Shown piece by piece: positions 1 to 8,039 of a DNA stretch of 64,000 nucleotides. The notes beneath the pieces were generated by a model. The model was not told the DNA's origin and made no database searches. It worked only from the letters and a program-made list of their open reading frames with translations. The DNA lies in contig JBMNRF010000002.1 of NCBI GenBank assembly GCA_050944495.1, forward strand, positions 62,001 through 126,000, given 5' to 3'. The translations under genes were made by a program, and so were the position numbers. Positions within the stretch are counted from its first letter, which is position 1, and each line of letters begins with the position of its first letter. This stretch comes from Marvinbryantia sp050944495 (GTDB lineage Bacteria > Bacillota > Clostridia > Lachnospirales > Lachnospiraceae).

Positions 1-2
1 AG

Positions 3-743
3 AACCGTCCGATTGGCAGCGACTTTATTCGGGAATTATTTACTGATTTTATGGAATTTCACGGTGATCGTTTGTGTGGCGATGACAAAGCGGTTATTGG
101 AGGTATGGCATATTTCTGTGGTCGTCCGGTGACTATTCTTGCACAGGCAAAAGGCGGAAATACAAAAGAAAACATTGAGAGGAATTTTGGAATGCCAAAA
201 CCGGAGGGCTACCGTAAGGCACAGCGGTTGATGAAGCAGGCAGAAAAATTTGGCCGCCCGATCATTTGCTTTGTTGATACTCCGGGAGCGTTCTGTGGAA
301 TGGAAGCAGAGGAGCGCGGCCAGGGGGAGGCAATCGCGAAGAGCATTTATCAGATGTCAGGGCTTACTGTGCCGATACTTTCTGTGATTATCGGAGAAGG
401 CGGCAGCGACGGTGCTTTGGCTATGGCAATGGCAGATGAGGTATGGATGCTGGAAAATTCTGTTTACTCAATTCTTTCTCCGGAAGGGTTTGCAACGATC
501 TTATGGAAAGACAGTACTAAGGCCAAAGAAGCAGCAGAGGTGATGAAACTAACTGCGGAGCATCTGCATAGGCAGGGAATTGTCGAGCAGGTATTTGCGG
601 AACCGAAAGAATTGAATATTCTGAATCTGGAAACAGTGACGGATCCAATGAAAGTGCAGATACAGGCATTTCTGGAGAAGTACGGGAAAATGTCTGCAAA
701 AGAGTTGACAGAGCATCGCTATCAGAGATTTAGAAAATTTTAG
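3..743 (+). CDS. accA: Acetyl-CoA carboxylase carboxyltransferase subunit alpha (5' partial)
   Basis: The frame is open from base 3 and starts outside the window, so about 246 C-terminal residues are present. The segment beginning NRPIGSDFIRELFTDF and continuing MEFHGDR matches the AccA core, followed by AQAKGGNTKENIERNFGMPKPEGYRKA-type text, the VDTPGAFCG loop and GEGGSDGALAM, the carboxybiotin/acetyl-CoA binding glycine-rich region of crotonase-fold carboxyltransferases. AccA pairs with AccD to move the carboxyl group from biotin to acetyl-CoA, giving malonyl-CoA for fatty acid synthesis in the cytosol. The Met at base 51 is internal to the conserved region and is not the start. The FMN enzyme and MarR regulator that follow fit the 3' end of a fab/acc cluster. 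Identification is firm; only the N-terminus is missing. Confidence 0.96.
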   Translation, partial: NRPIGSDFIRELFTDFMEFHGDRLCGDDKAVIGGMAYFCGRPVTILAQAKGGNTKENIERNFGMPKPEGYRKAQRLMKQAEKFGRPIICFVDTPGAFCGMEAEERGQGEAIAKSIYQMSGLTVPILSVIIGEGGSDGALAMAMADEVWMLENSVYSILSPEGFATILWKDSTKAKEAAEVMKLTAEHLHRQGIVEQVFAEPKELNILNLETVTDPMKVQIQAFLEKYGKMSAKELTEHRYQRFRKF

Positions 744-776
744 AAAAGCAGATACAAACTATGTGTGGGGTGGAAA

Positions 777-1880
777 ATGGAATTTAAATCTTTAAAAATA
801 GGAAAAAAGACTGCCAGATTGCCCATTATACAAGGAGGGATGGGCATCGGTATCAGTTTGGGCAATCTGGCTGGAGCAGTGGCAAAAGAGGGGGGTGTGG
901 GAATTATTTCCGCAGCGCAGATCGGTTTTCGTGAAATGGATTTTGACACTGCTCCTAAAGAGGCAAACCTGCGCGCTATTCAAAAGGAAATGGCAAAAGC
1001 CAGAAAAATCGCACCGGATGGTGTAATCGGGTTTAATGTCATGGTGGCAATGCGCCATTATGAAGACTATGTGCGTGCAGCGATAAATGCAGGAGCGGAT
1101 ATTATTATTTCTGGAGCAGGGCTTCCGACTGATCTTCCGGCAATCGCAGGAGAGACAGATACCGCGCTTGCGCCGATTGTTTCCACACGAAAATCTGCGG
1201 AAGTGATCTTAAAATATTGGCATCGTAAATATAAACGTGTGCCGGATCTGCTAGTAATTGAAGGACCTTTGGCAGGAGGACATTTAGGTTTTACAAAGGA
1301 ACAGCTGGCAGAGTATCTTAATGACATGCAGAAGCATGTAACATGTGTGGAAAACAATTTTGATAATGAAGTTCTTGCTATTCTTGAAATCATTCGTGAA
1401 TATGAATCATTTTATAATAAAAAAATTCCTATCGTGTTGGCAGGAGGTATTGAAAATCATGTGCAGGTGCAGCATGCGTTTTCTCTTGGTGCGGATGCTG
1501 TTCAGGTAGCGACTAGATTTGTGACAACGCAGGAGTGCGATGCGGATATCCGATATAAACAGGCGTATGTAAATGCGAAAAAAGAAAATATTGTGATCGT
1601 TAATAGTCCGGTCGGAATGCCGGGGCGTGCAATTAAAAACACGTTTATACAGCATGTTATGCAGGGAGAGAAGATTCCCCATAATCCCTGTCACGGATGT
1701 CTGCGAAGGTGTGATCCGGCAAAGATTTCCTATTGTATTACGGATGCGCTGATCCATGCAGCAAAAGGAGAAGTGGAGGAGGGACTTTTGTTCTGCGGTG
1801 CATTTGCATATCGGTCAGAACGGATTGAAACGGTAAAAGAAGTCATAGAATGTCTGATGGGCGCGGAAAAAGAAAATTAA
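777..1880 (+). CDS. FMN-dependent nitronate monooxygenase / FabK-like enoyl reductase family
   Basis: A 367-residue TIM-barrel flavoprotein of the 2-nitropropane dioxygenase family. Signatures are PIIQGGMGIGIS near the N-terminus, IISGAGLPTDLP, EGPLAGGHLGF with its likely catalytic His, and VLAGGIEN plus GADAVQVATRF for FMN phosphate binding. The family contains nitronate monooxygenases and FabK enoyl-ACP reductases, and sequence alone does not separate them; the position right behind accA favours a role in or near fatty acid metabolism. A GTG at 765 is in frame, but GGGGTGG at 767-773 is a good ribosome site for the ATG at 777, which I chose. The C-terminal tail has a Cys cluster, C-x2-C-x3-C-x7-C, around HNPCHGCLRRCDPAKISYC, that is not needed for FMN binding and could hold a metal. 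It lies 33 bp from accA, so co-transcription is likely. Confidence 0.82.
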   Translation: MEFKSLKIGKKTARLPIIQGGMGIGISLGNLAGAVAKEGGVGIISAAQIGFREMDFDTAPKEANLRAIQKEMAKARKIAPDGVIGFNVMVAMRHYEDYVRAAINAGADIIISGAGLPTDLPAIAGETDTALAPIVSTRKSAEVILKYWHRKYKRVPDLLVIEGPLAGGHLGFTKEQLAEYLNDMQKHVTCVENNFDNEVLAILEIIREYESFYNKKIPIVLAGGIENHVQVQHAFSLGADAVQVATRFVTTQECDADIRYKQAYVNAKKENIVIVNSPVGMPGRAIKNTFIQHVMQGEKIPHNPCHGCLRRCDPAKISYCITDALIHAAKGEVEEGLLFCGAFAYRSERIETVKEVIECLMGAEKEN

Positions 1881-1882
1881 TG

Positions 1883-1947
1883 TTGATTCTTTTATACAAA
1901 TGTGCATATAATAAGTAGCATAATGTAGGAAGTCAGTAAATTATGCT
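1883..1947 (+). promoter_or_regulatory. Promoter and candidate operator of the MarR gene
   Basis: TTGATT (1883-1888) and TATAAT (1907-1912) are spaced 18 bp, a good sigma-A promoter. Just downstream lies a perfect 8-bp inverted repeat, AGCATAAT (1917-1924) and ATTATGCT (1940-1947), with a 15-bp spacer across the expected transcription start. Its position suits autorepression by the encoded MarR protein. The binding role is inference. Confidence 0.6.
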
Positions 1948-1968
1948 GAAGGGGAAGGTAAGTAAGGG

Positions 1969-2424
1969 ATGAACGTAGCGTACAAAAAGATAAACTATAT
2001 TTTGGTGGATTTGATCAATGAAATCTGGGAATTGGAAGAAAAAGCGATTATCACAGAAGAATTCAGTGATTTGTCAAATAATGATATGCATATTATTGAG
2101 GCGATCGGCGTTGAGGACGGTGACAATATGTCTTCCGTGGCAAAAAAGAGAAATATTACAGTTGGATCACTCACGACAGCTGTAAACCATCTGGTAAAAA
2201 AGGGCTATGTAGACCGCAGCAGAGGGGAAGAAGACCGTCGCATCGTGATGATTCGGTTGACGGAAAAAGGTCGGAAAGCCTACTGGCATCATGCGGATTA
2301 CCATCGTCAGATGACGGAAGCGGTATTGGAAAAACTCAGTGAAGAGGAATTACCGGTGCTTTTTAAAATGCTGGACGCTTTGACGGTATTCTTTAAAGAT
2401 TACAGCCAGAAAATGAATAAATAA
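1969..2424 (+). CDS. MarR-family transcriptional regulator, possibly FabT-like
   Basis: A 151-residue winged-helix regulator. Residues about 35-110 hold the MarR core: DMHIIEAIG, SSVAKKRNITVGSLTTAVNHLVKKGYVDR as the recognition helices, and the wing GEEDRRIVMIRLTEKGRKA. The terminal helices form the dimer interface in this family. In Lactobacillales the MarR protein FabT, encoded in the fab cluster, represses fatty acid synthesis genes using acyl-ACP as corepressor. The location after accA and the FMN enzyme suggests the same job here, but in those genomes fabT sits at the start of the cluster, so the analogy is inference. It has its own promoter and an inverted repeat upstream, so autoregulation is plausible. 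The start is preceded by AAGTAAGGG. Confidence 0.85.
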   Translation: MNVAYKKINYILVDLINEIWELEEKAIITEEFSDLSNNDMHIIEAIGVEDGDNMSSVAKKRNITVGSLTTAVNHLVKKGYVDRSRGEEDRRIVMIRLTEKGRKAYWHHADYHRQMTEAVLEKLSEEELPVLFKMLDALTVFFKDYSQKMNK

Positions 2425-2437
2425 AATGTGAAAATAG

Positions 2438-2475
2438 AAAAGACCGGCGCAAACAGTTTGTGCGTCGGTCTTTTC
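2438..2475. terminator. Bidirectional terminator between the MarR and GH43 genes
   Basis: AAAGACCGGCGC (from 2438) pairs with GCGTCGGTCTTT through one G-T wobble, with a loop of about 11 nt and T-runs on both sides. It sits between convergent genes and can serve both. Confidence 0.85.
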
Positions 2476-2504
2476 TATATCAAAATGATAATATCAGAGA
2501 AAAT

Positions 2505-5102
2505 TTATTTTGCATTTCTACCAGACAATTCTGCAACTTCCGCGGCAGTCAGTACGCCGTTATAAATCATGACATCGTCAAACAGGGCATCCTGGCAGTC
2601 TTCGTCATCCCAGATGAAGCCGCTGCCTACAGAGACATTTTTTGCCTGAGAGATACCGGTTTTATTTTTCTTGAAGCAGTCAGCGATATCTTTTTCTTCT
2701 TCCCCGACAAGCTTTCCGTTTAAGTATACTTTGATGCCGTTTGGGTCAACCGTATAGGCGACATGCTGCCATACATCGCGTTCTCCGCTCGTGGTGAGCA
2801 GCGTCCCCTGTACGTCGCTGTAAGCGTTAGCGTTGATGCGGGCGATCAGGTTCGCGCCGATACGGGTCAGCGGATAAGCGCCGGCAGCATCAGCTTCAAA
2901 GAGGGCGCTGTGTTCAAAGGTTTTGGCGCCGATTTTTGTCCACATTGCTACAGAGTAACCGGACGGACCGATGTCTTTTAAGGTGTTTTCCGGAAGTTTT
3001 AAGAAGTTCACGCCTTTTGCAGCCGGTTCATTGACAATTTGCAGGACGTTTCCGCGTTCTTCATCGGAAATGACGGCTGCCTTGCCCTGAAGAACCGCAT
3101 TTTCTGAAAGCGTCGAGCCTTCAACGGCAGCAATCGTTCCATCATTAGCAGTTTCAAAATCATAGCCGCAGATCAAAGAAGCGATACCGCGTACCGTTAT
3201 TTTATAGGTCTGTGTTTTAGAAACATCACCGCAGGTAATGTCAGCGGTCAGTTCTACGCGAACATCCTCTGCCTGAGCAGTAACGGTACCATCGGAGGAA
3301 ATTACGCTTTCATCCGCGGAAGCCCAGGTAACATCCGCTCCCATGATTTCAGTCGGAAGGTTCAGGTTCTCTGTGGTTGCCTTTGGAATCAGCTGACCGG
3401 CAGCCACAGCAGCCATTCCGGCTACCATTTCTGTATTTTCCATATCTACCATGCTGCCCCAGATACTGGTATTGTCATTGCCGATGGCAGAGAAGGTCAT
3501 TACCGGAGCCTCTTCCGTATTTTCCTTATGCTGACGGAAAAAGTAGCCTTTGTAAGTCGTACCGTCTGTGGTTTCAAAGGTTACAAAGTCATAATCCTTG
3601 CCGGAATCTGTTTTTGTCCAGGTACCTTTGATGGCACCGTCCATTGTGCCATCTTCATAAAGATTGACGAGTTGGGTGTCAAGCATATTGCCGTCCGTTT
3701 TGATGCCGTGATTGATAAATTCATAAGAACCGGCAAGTTCTGCATTCTCATAATGTTCCGGCATTTCTCCCTGATATTCATAAACAGCAGTTACCGGCCA
3801 GAGATCTTCATTTAAGAACTGTTGGTGTACACGTACCTCATGCGCTTCAAGCTGCGGCTCCATGTCGAAACGCTGATGATAAAAAAGATAGCGAGAACCG
3901 TCTTCATCAATCAGGGCAGAATTATGACCGGCCGCGCGTTTGCCGATTTGATTGTAGAAGCTATAGTTGCCGATTAGTTTGATCCCGTATAGATCATTAT
4001 TTTCGTCATTGTCAGCTGCATTTTGTCCTTTTACGTCAACGTACGGGCCGGTCGGATTTTTGGAGCGGAAGAGGCGCATATTGTAACCGCCTTCTGCAGT
4101 CAGACCGCCGTAGGTTTCATAGAGATAGTAGTAACCGGTTTCTTCGTCGTAAACGATATACGGAGCTTCGCCGGACTGATGGTTGCCGCCAGCCAGATGT
4201 ACACCGAAGTAGCGGTCTACAAAGTTGCCGGAAACTTCATCTGTGGAATCAATGCCCGGATAGATGGCTGTGCCGGTGGTGCGGTCAAGTTCTAAAAGAA
4301 AGAGACCTCCGGACCAGGAACCGTAAGACATATACAGTTTTTCACCCTCTGCATCAAAGAAAAGGTTTGGATCAATCGCGTTTGGAGCATAATTATTATT
4401 CCAGCCGCCCTCCGTGGTAAACCAGTTGTCACTGATTTCGTCAATACCGCCCCCTTCGCTGCCTTTTTCAATTAATTCATTCAGATTCAGATAGTCGTTA
4501 TCCCATTTCGTGTTGCGGTTTCCGTTGCCGTCTATTTCACCGGTCTTGGTAAAACCGGAGTAGATGATGGTATCTACATATTCATAGGGGCCTTCAAAAT
4601 CTTTGGATACCAGATAACAAATGGCAGATCTGCGCCAGGTAGAAGAAGTACAGCAATAGAGCATGTAAGCACCGGTGCTTCCGTCTTCCCATTCATAGTA
4701 GGGATTCCAGATGGCATCCGGAGCCCAGACCGCATAGCCGCCAATACAGTCCCCGTCATCGTATCCTGCCCATTCAAACGGTTCGGTAAGTGTTTCTTTC
4801 AGAGCACCGTAAAAAGGGGTGCTCGCTACGTTGCCGTAATCACTGTTGATTTGCTGCCATTTCATCAGGTCAGTAGATTTTGCAGAGGCAGTATGAGAGC
4901 CGAGTACGTAGTAGGTGTTATTTGCTTTTACGATGGATGGATCATGTACAGAAACGTGTTTTAGGTCTTGAAAAGCAGTATAGCTTTTGGAAACTGTTTC
5001 TGCGGCTTCCATCTCAGCGGCAGCAGAAATACCTGCAGCAGCGGCTAAAACTGTGCTGCAGGCTGTGGCAGCCATTTGTTTCAGAAATTTTGTTCGTTTC
5101 AT
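2505..5102 (-). CDS. Secreted GH43-family arabinanase-like enzyme with Ig-like and LamG domains
   Basis: An 865-residue exported glycoside hydrolase. The N-terminus has a signal peptide (KRTKFLKQ, then an Ala-rich hydrophobic core to about residue 30). The five-bladed beta-propeller covers about residues 45-440: HDPSIVKANNTYYVLGSH carries the catalytic-base Asp, VWAPDAIWNP the second Asp, and the AGGNHQSGEAPYIV region the likely acid Glu. Family members act on alpha-1,5-arabinan or arabinoxylan; the exact substrate is not readable. A C-terminal accessory domain of the propeller follows, then a BIG2-like region (DVTWASADESVISSDGTVTA) and a LamG/concanavalin-like domain (about 650-860), perhaps for carbohydrate binding. 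No sortase signal or SLH domain was seen. I start at the ATG at 5102; an in-frame GTG at 5120 would add six residues. No Shine-Dalgarno precedes 5102, and a leader ORF ends on it as ATGA. It is divergent from the GH3 gene. Confidence 0.88.
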   Translation of the reverse strand: MKRTKFLKQMAATACSTVLAAAAGISAAAEMEAAETVSKSYTAFQDLKHVSVHDPSIVKANNTYYVLGSHTASAKSTDLMKWQQINSDYGNVASTPFYGALKETLTEPFEWAGYDDGDCIGGYAVWAPDAIWNPYYEWEDGSTGAYMLYCCTSSTWRRSAICYLVSKDFEGPYEYVDTIIYSGFTKTGEIDGNGNRNTKWDNDYLNLNELIEKGSEGGGIDEISDNWFTTEGGWNNNYAPNAIDPNLFFDAEGEKLYMSYGSWSGGLFLLELDRTTGTAIYPGIDSTDEVSGNFVDRYFGVHLAGGNHQSGEAPYIVYDEETGYYYLYETYGGLTAEGGYNMRLFRSKNPTGPYVDVKGQNAADNDENNDLYGIKLIGNYSFYNQIGKRAAGHNSALIDEDGSRYLFYHQRFDMEPQLEAHEVRVHQQFLNEDLWPVTAVYEYQGEMPEHYENAELAGSYEFINHGIKTDGNMLDTQLVNLYEDGTMDGAIKGTWTKTDSGKDYDFVTFETTDGTTYKGYFFRQHKENTEEAPVMTFSAIGNDNTSIWGSMVDMENTEMVAGMAAVAAGQLIPKATTENLNLPTEIMGADVTWASADESVISSDGTVTAQAEDVRVELTADITCGDVSKTQTYKITVRGIASLICGYDFETANDGTIAAVEGSTLSENAVLQGKAAVISDEERGNVLQIVNEPAAKGVNFLKLPENTLKDIGPSGYSVAMWTKIGAKTFEHSALFEADAAGAYPLTRIGANLIARINANAYSDVQGTLLTTSGERDVWQHVAYTVDPNGIKVYLNGKLVGEEEKDIADCFKKNKTGISQAKNVSVGSGFIWDDEDCQDALFDDVMIYNGVLTAAEVAELSGRNAK

Positions 5103-5149
5103 AAGTGTAAGTACATGCACATAAAGTCTGCAAAAAGGAGGTTGTGCAT
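5099..5149 (-). CDS. Candidate 16-residue leader peptide upstream of the GH43 gene
   Basis: On the minus strand GAAAGGAGCTC is followed by ATG (5149-5147) and a 16-codon frame, MHNLLFADFMCMYLHL, whose TGA (5101-5099) overlaps the GH43 ATG (5102-5100) as ATGA. The only Shine-Dalgarno-like sequence within 60 nt of the GH43 start belongs to this frame, although at a tight 3-nt spacing. This suggests coupling by re-initiation. It could instead be a chance frame in a leader. Confidence 0.45.
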   Translation of the reverse strand: MHNLLFADFMCMYLHL

Positions 5150-5159
5150 GAGCTCCTTT
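5134..5159 (-). promoter_or_regulatory. Hairpin sequestering the leader-peptide ribosome site
   Basis: In the minus-strand transcript AAAGGAG (5159-5153) is the exact complement of CTCCTTT (5140-5134). The start codon of the leader ORF lies in the 12-nt loop. If formed, the hairpin hides the Shine-Dalgarno sequence. The pairing is visible directly; a regulatory role is inference. Confidence 0.45.
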
Positions 5160-5493
5160 CTTATCAACATTTGATTCCTTTTTGCGTATGATTTATCAAA
5201 AAAAGATAAACTATTTTAATTTAGAAAAACCAAAATTATTATAGGTTTATCACTACAAAAACGAGTATATAACAAATTTGACGGATATTCAATAGAAAGA
5301 GATTATTAATTATAGAAATTAACAATGCCTTACTTGTGAGAGAAACGAAAACGTACTATAATGTTTCTATAGTAGCATTGCAGATCGTTATAAATGATAT
5401 CATATCTGTAATAATTGGTTTTAAGAATACAAAGTGCAAAGCAATGAACGATTTGAGAAAATTGTTTAAAAAAGAATAAAAAAGGAGAAAAAT
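5150..5493. promoter_or_regulatory. Divergent GH43/GH3 control region
   Basis: This AT-rich gap has no gene. For the GH3 gene, TTGTGA (5334-5339) and TATAAT (5357-5362) are 17 bp apart. A perfect 7-bp inverted repeat, TACTATA (5354-5360) and TATAGTA (5368-5374) with a 7-bp spacer, lies over the -10 box as an operator would. A 10-bp palindrome ATGATATCAT is at 5394-5403. A weaker plus-strand candidate begins with TTGACG near 5278. The GH3 start has AAAGGAG before it. No regulator gene lies next to this region. Confidence 0.6.
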
Positions 5494-8028
5494 ATGGAAA
5501 GAATTCATTCGCAGGAAATGCAGCAATTTGAAAAGGAACATATCGCGGCCATGCGTGCGTTGGCACCGGAATGTATGGTGCTTCTGAAAAATGAGGATGT
5601 TCTTCCGCTCGCCAAAGTCGGGAAAATAGCACTTTATGGCGGTGGAGCCAGAAGAACGATAAAAGGTGGTACCGGTTCCGGTGATGTGAACGTACGCCAT
5701 TTTGTAAATGTGGAAGAAGGGTTGGAAAATGCCGGATTTGAGATCACTACGAAAGCCTGGATGGATGCTTATGATATAGTTGTAGAGGATGCGAAAAAAG
5801 AATTTGTACAGAAAATCAAAGCGGAAGCAGCGGCAGCAGGTGCTGACCCTATGATGTTCGGCATGGGACGAGTGATGCCGGAACCGGCATACAATATTCC
5901 ATTGGATGGGGAGGGAGATACGGCCATCTATGTGCTTGCAAGAATTTCGGGGGAAGGTTCCGATCGTCAGCCGGTGGCAGGCGATATCAACCTGACGGAG
6001 ACGGAGATTCGTGATATTCTGGAAGTGAACGCAAAATATAAAAAGATGGTGCTTGTTTTAAACGTGGGAGGCATGGTGGATCTTTCTCCGGTAGCGGAAG
6101 TAAAGACTGTACTTTTGATGGGACAGCTGGGAAGTGCGATGGGCGATGCGCTGGCAGATGTTTTGCTGGGAAAGAGTTATCCGTCCGGAAAACTGACAAT
6201 GACCTGGGCGCCGATTGATACCTATCCTTCTACAGAAGGATTTGGACATCCGGATAATACGTATTATAAAGAAGGCATTTATGTGGGCTACCGTTATTAT
6301 GACCGCAGCGATATTCAGCCAATCTATCCGTTCGGATTTGGTATGGGATATACGACCTTTACCGTGACACCGGTGAAAATGACGGCGGATGCTGAAATGA
6401 TTACTGTGACAGCGAATGTAAAAAATACCGGAATGTTGGCAGGAAAAGAGATTGTACAGGTATATTATTCTGCACCGTCCGGAAAACTGGATAAGCCATA
6501 TCAGGAATTGGCTGGTTATATAAAAACAAAAGAACTGCAGCCGCAGGAAGAACAGGAGATAAGTATAAGTTTTGCAACGGAATCCATGGCATCCTATGAT
6601 ACCAAGCGAGCAGCATGGATTTTGGAAGCAGGCACCTATTATGTGCGTATCGGCAATTGCTCGAGAAATACGCATATCTGCGGCGGTGTGTATCTGGATG
6701 CGGAAGTTATTACAGAAAAAGTAAAAAATATTTGCGGCGAACCTGGCTTTGCGGATTTGAAGATGGAGACGAAAGCGATCACTTATCTGGGGGAACAGGC
6801 GGAAAAGGAACAGGCAGCGATTATTACGATAGACACAGCGAAGATTGTACAGAAGACGGTTGCGTATGCGGAGGTTATGCCGGAGCTGACAGGTGTGGGC
6901 TGCAGCTTTGCAGATGTGAAGAACGGTACAAAATCGCTGGATGAATTTGTTGCGGGACTGACTGATGAGCAGATGGCATATCTTTGTATCGGTGCGTATA
7001 AGGAAAGTACCGGAAAGAGTGTGATGGAAGTAATCGGAAGCGCATCCTTTGGTGTAGCAGGCGCAGCCGGTGAGACAACCGGGCAACTGGCAGAGTTGGG
7101 TGTAGAGGCACTTGTGATGGCAGATGGACCGGCAGGACTTCGTTTGAATACCTGCTATACATATGTGGACGGCGTGGCAAAGGGAACTTCTATGGCTCTG
7201 CCGGAAACTTTCGCAGATTTTCTTGATCCGCAGATTATAGAAGGAATGAAAGACGCTGCGAAGAAGCAGAAAGCGGAGGCCGGAGATCATGTATTTTATC
7301 AGTATTGTACGGCACTCCCAATCGGTATGGCATTGGCACAGTCATGGAATAATGAACTTTGCAGAGTCTGTGGTGATATCATCGGAAAAGAGATGGAGTT
7401 GTTCGGCGTACATTTGTGGCTGGCACCGGCGATGAACATTTACCGTTCTCCAATGTGCGGCCGCAATTTTGAATATTATTCGGAGGATCCGGTATTATCC
7501 GGCAGTATTCCGGCGGCGATCACGGAAGGAGTACAGGTACATCCGGGCTGCGGCACAACGATCAAACATTTCGCATGCAACAACCAGGAGACTAACCGTT
7601 ATTTTTCTAACAGCATTTTGAGTGAAAGAGCGCTGCGTGAGATTTATTTAAAGGGCTTTGAAATCTGTGTGAAACAGTCACAGCCGCATACGGTAATGAC
7701 TTCCTATAATCTGATTAATGGAGAGCATGCATGCAGCAGCAAGGATGTTCAGACGTATGTGTTGCGTGATGAGTGGGGATTTAAAGGCTTTGTAATGACA
7801 GACTGGCTGGTGACCGGAGGAATGGGCAAAGTCGGAAACGTACATCCGTGTGCATCTGCGGCCGGTTGCGTAAAGGCGGGAAATGATGTGATTATGCCGG
7901 GCATGCCGTCTGATAAGGAGGATATTTTAAAGGCACGTCAGGATGCATCTCATCCGTATGCGTTGTCCAAAGCAGAATTACAGACCGCTGCAAAACGTGT
8001 ATTGGAAATGATTTTAAAGCTGGCATAA
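5494..8028 (+). CDS. Circularly permuted GH3 beta-glucosidase
   Basis: An 844-residue glycoside hydrolase family 3 protein with domains in swapped order. Usual GH3 enzymes place the (beta/alpha)8 barrel first; here the alpha/beta sandwich and fibronectin III-like domain come first (about 20-400, with LLKNEDVLPL, GEGSDRQ, PIYPFGFGMGYTTF) and the barrel last (about 470-840, with MADGPAGLRL, PIGMALAQSWN, APAMNIYRSPMCGRNFEYYSEDP, IKHFACNNQETNR). The nucleophile is Asp770 in GFVMTDW. This permutation is known from Butyrivibrio fibrisolvens and Ruminococcus albus beta-glucosidases. There is no signal peptide, so it acts in the cytosol on imported oligosaccharides. It probably removes terminal beta-glucosyl, or possibly xylosyl, residues. 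The moxR gene starts 11 bp after its stop, so they are likely one transcript. Confidence 0.9.
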   Translation: MERIHSQEMQQFEKEHIAAMRALAPECMVLLKNEDVLPLAKVGKIALYGGGARRTIKGGTGSGDVNVRHFVNVEEGLENAGFEITTKAWMDAYDIVVEDAKKEFVQKIKAEAAAAGADPMMFGMGRVMPEPAYNIPLDGEGDTAIYVLARISGEGSDRQPVAGDINLTETEIRDILEVNAKYKKMVLVLNVGGMVDLSPVAEVKTVLLMGQLGSAMGDALADVLLGKSYPSGKLTMTWAPIDTYPSTEGFGHPDNTYYKEGIYVGYRYYDRSDIQPIYPFGFGMGYTTFTVTPVKMTADAEMITVTANVKNTGMLAGKEIVQVYYSAPSGKLDKPYQELAGYIKTKELQPQEEQEISISFATESMASYDTKRAAWILEAGTYYVRIGNCSRNTHICGGVYLDAEVITEKVKNICGEPGFADLKMETKAITYLGEQAEKEQAAIITIDTAKIVQKTVAYAEVMPELTGVGCSFADVKNGTKSLDEFVAGLTDEQMAYLCIGAYKESTGKSVMEVIGSASFGVAGAAGETTGQLAELGVEALVMADGPAGLRLNTCYTYVDGVAKGTSMALPETFADFLDPQIIEGMKDAAKKQKAEAGDHVFYQYCTALPIGMALAQSWNNELCRVCGDIIGKEMELFGVHLWLAPAMNIYRSPMCGRNFEYYSEDPVLSGSIPAAITEGVQVHPGCGTTIKHFACNNQETNRYFSNSILSERALREIYLKGFEICVKQSQPHTVMTSYNLINGEHACSSKDVQTYVLRDEWGFKGFVMTDWLVTGGMGKVGNVHPCASAAGCVKAGNDVIMPGMPSDKEDILKARQDASHPYALSKAELQTAAKRVLEMILKLA

Positions 8029-8039
8029 GGGAAAACAAC

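Noticed and set aside
6058..7290. 410-codon open frame on the minus strand inside the GH3 gene
   Set aside because: It is antisense to well conserved GH3 coding sequence, its product is rich in Cys, His, Arg and Ser without any domain, and it has no plausible ribosome site.
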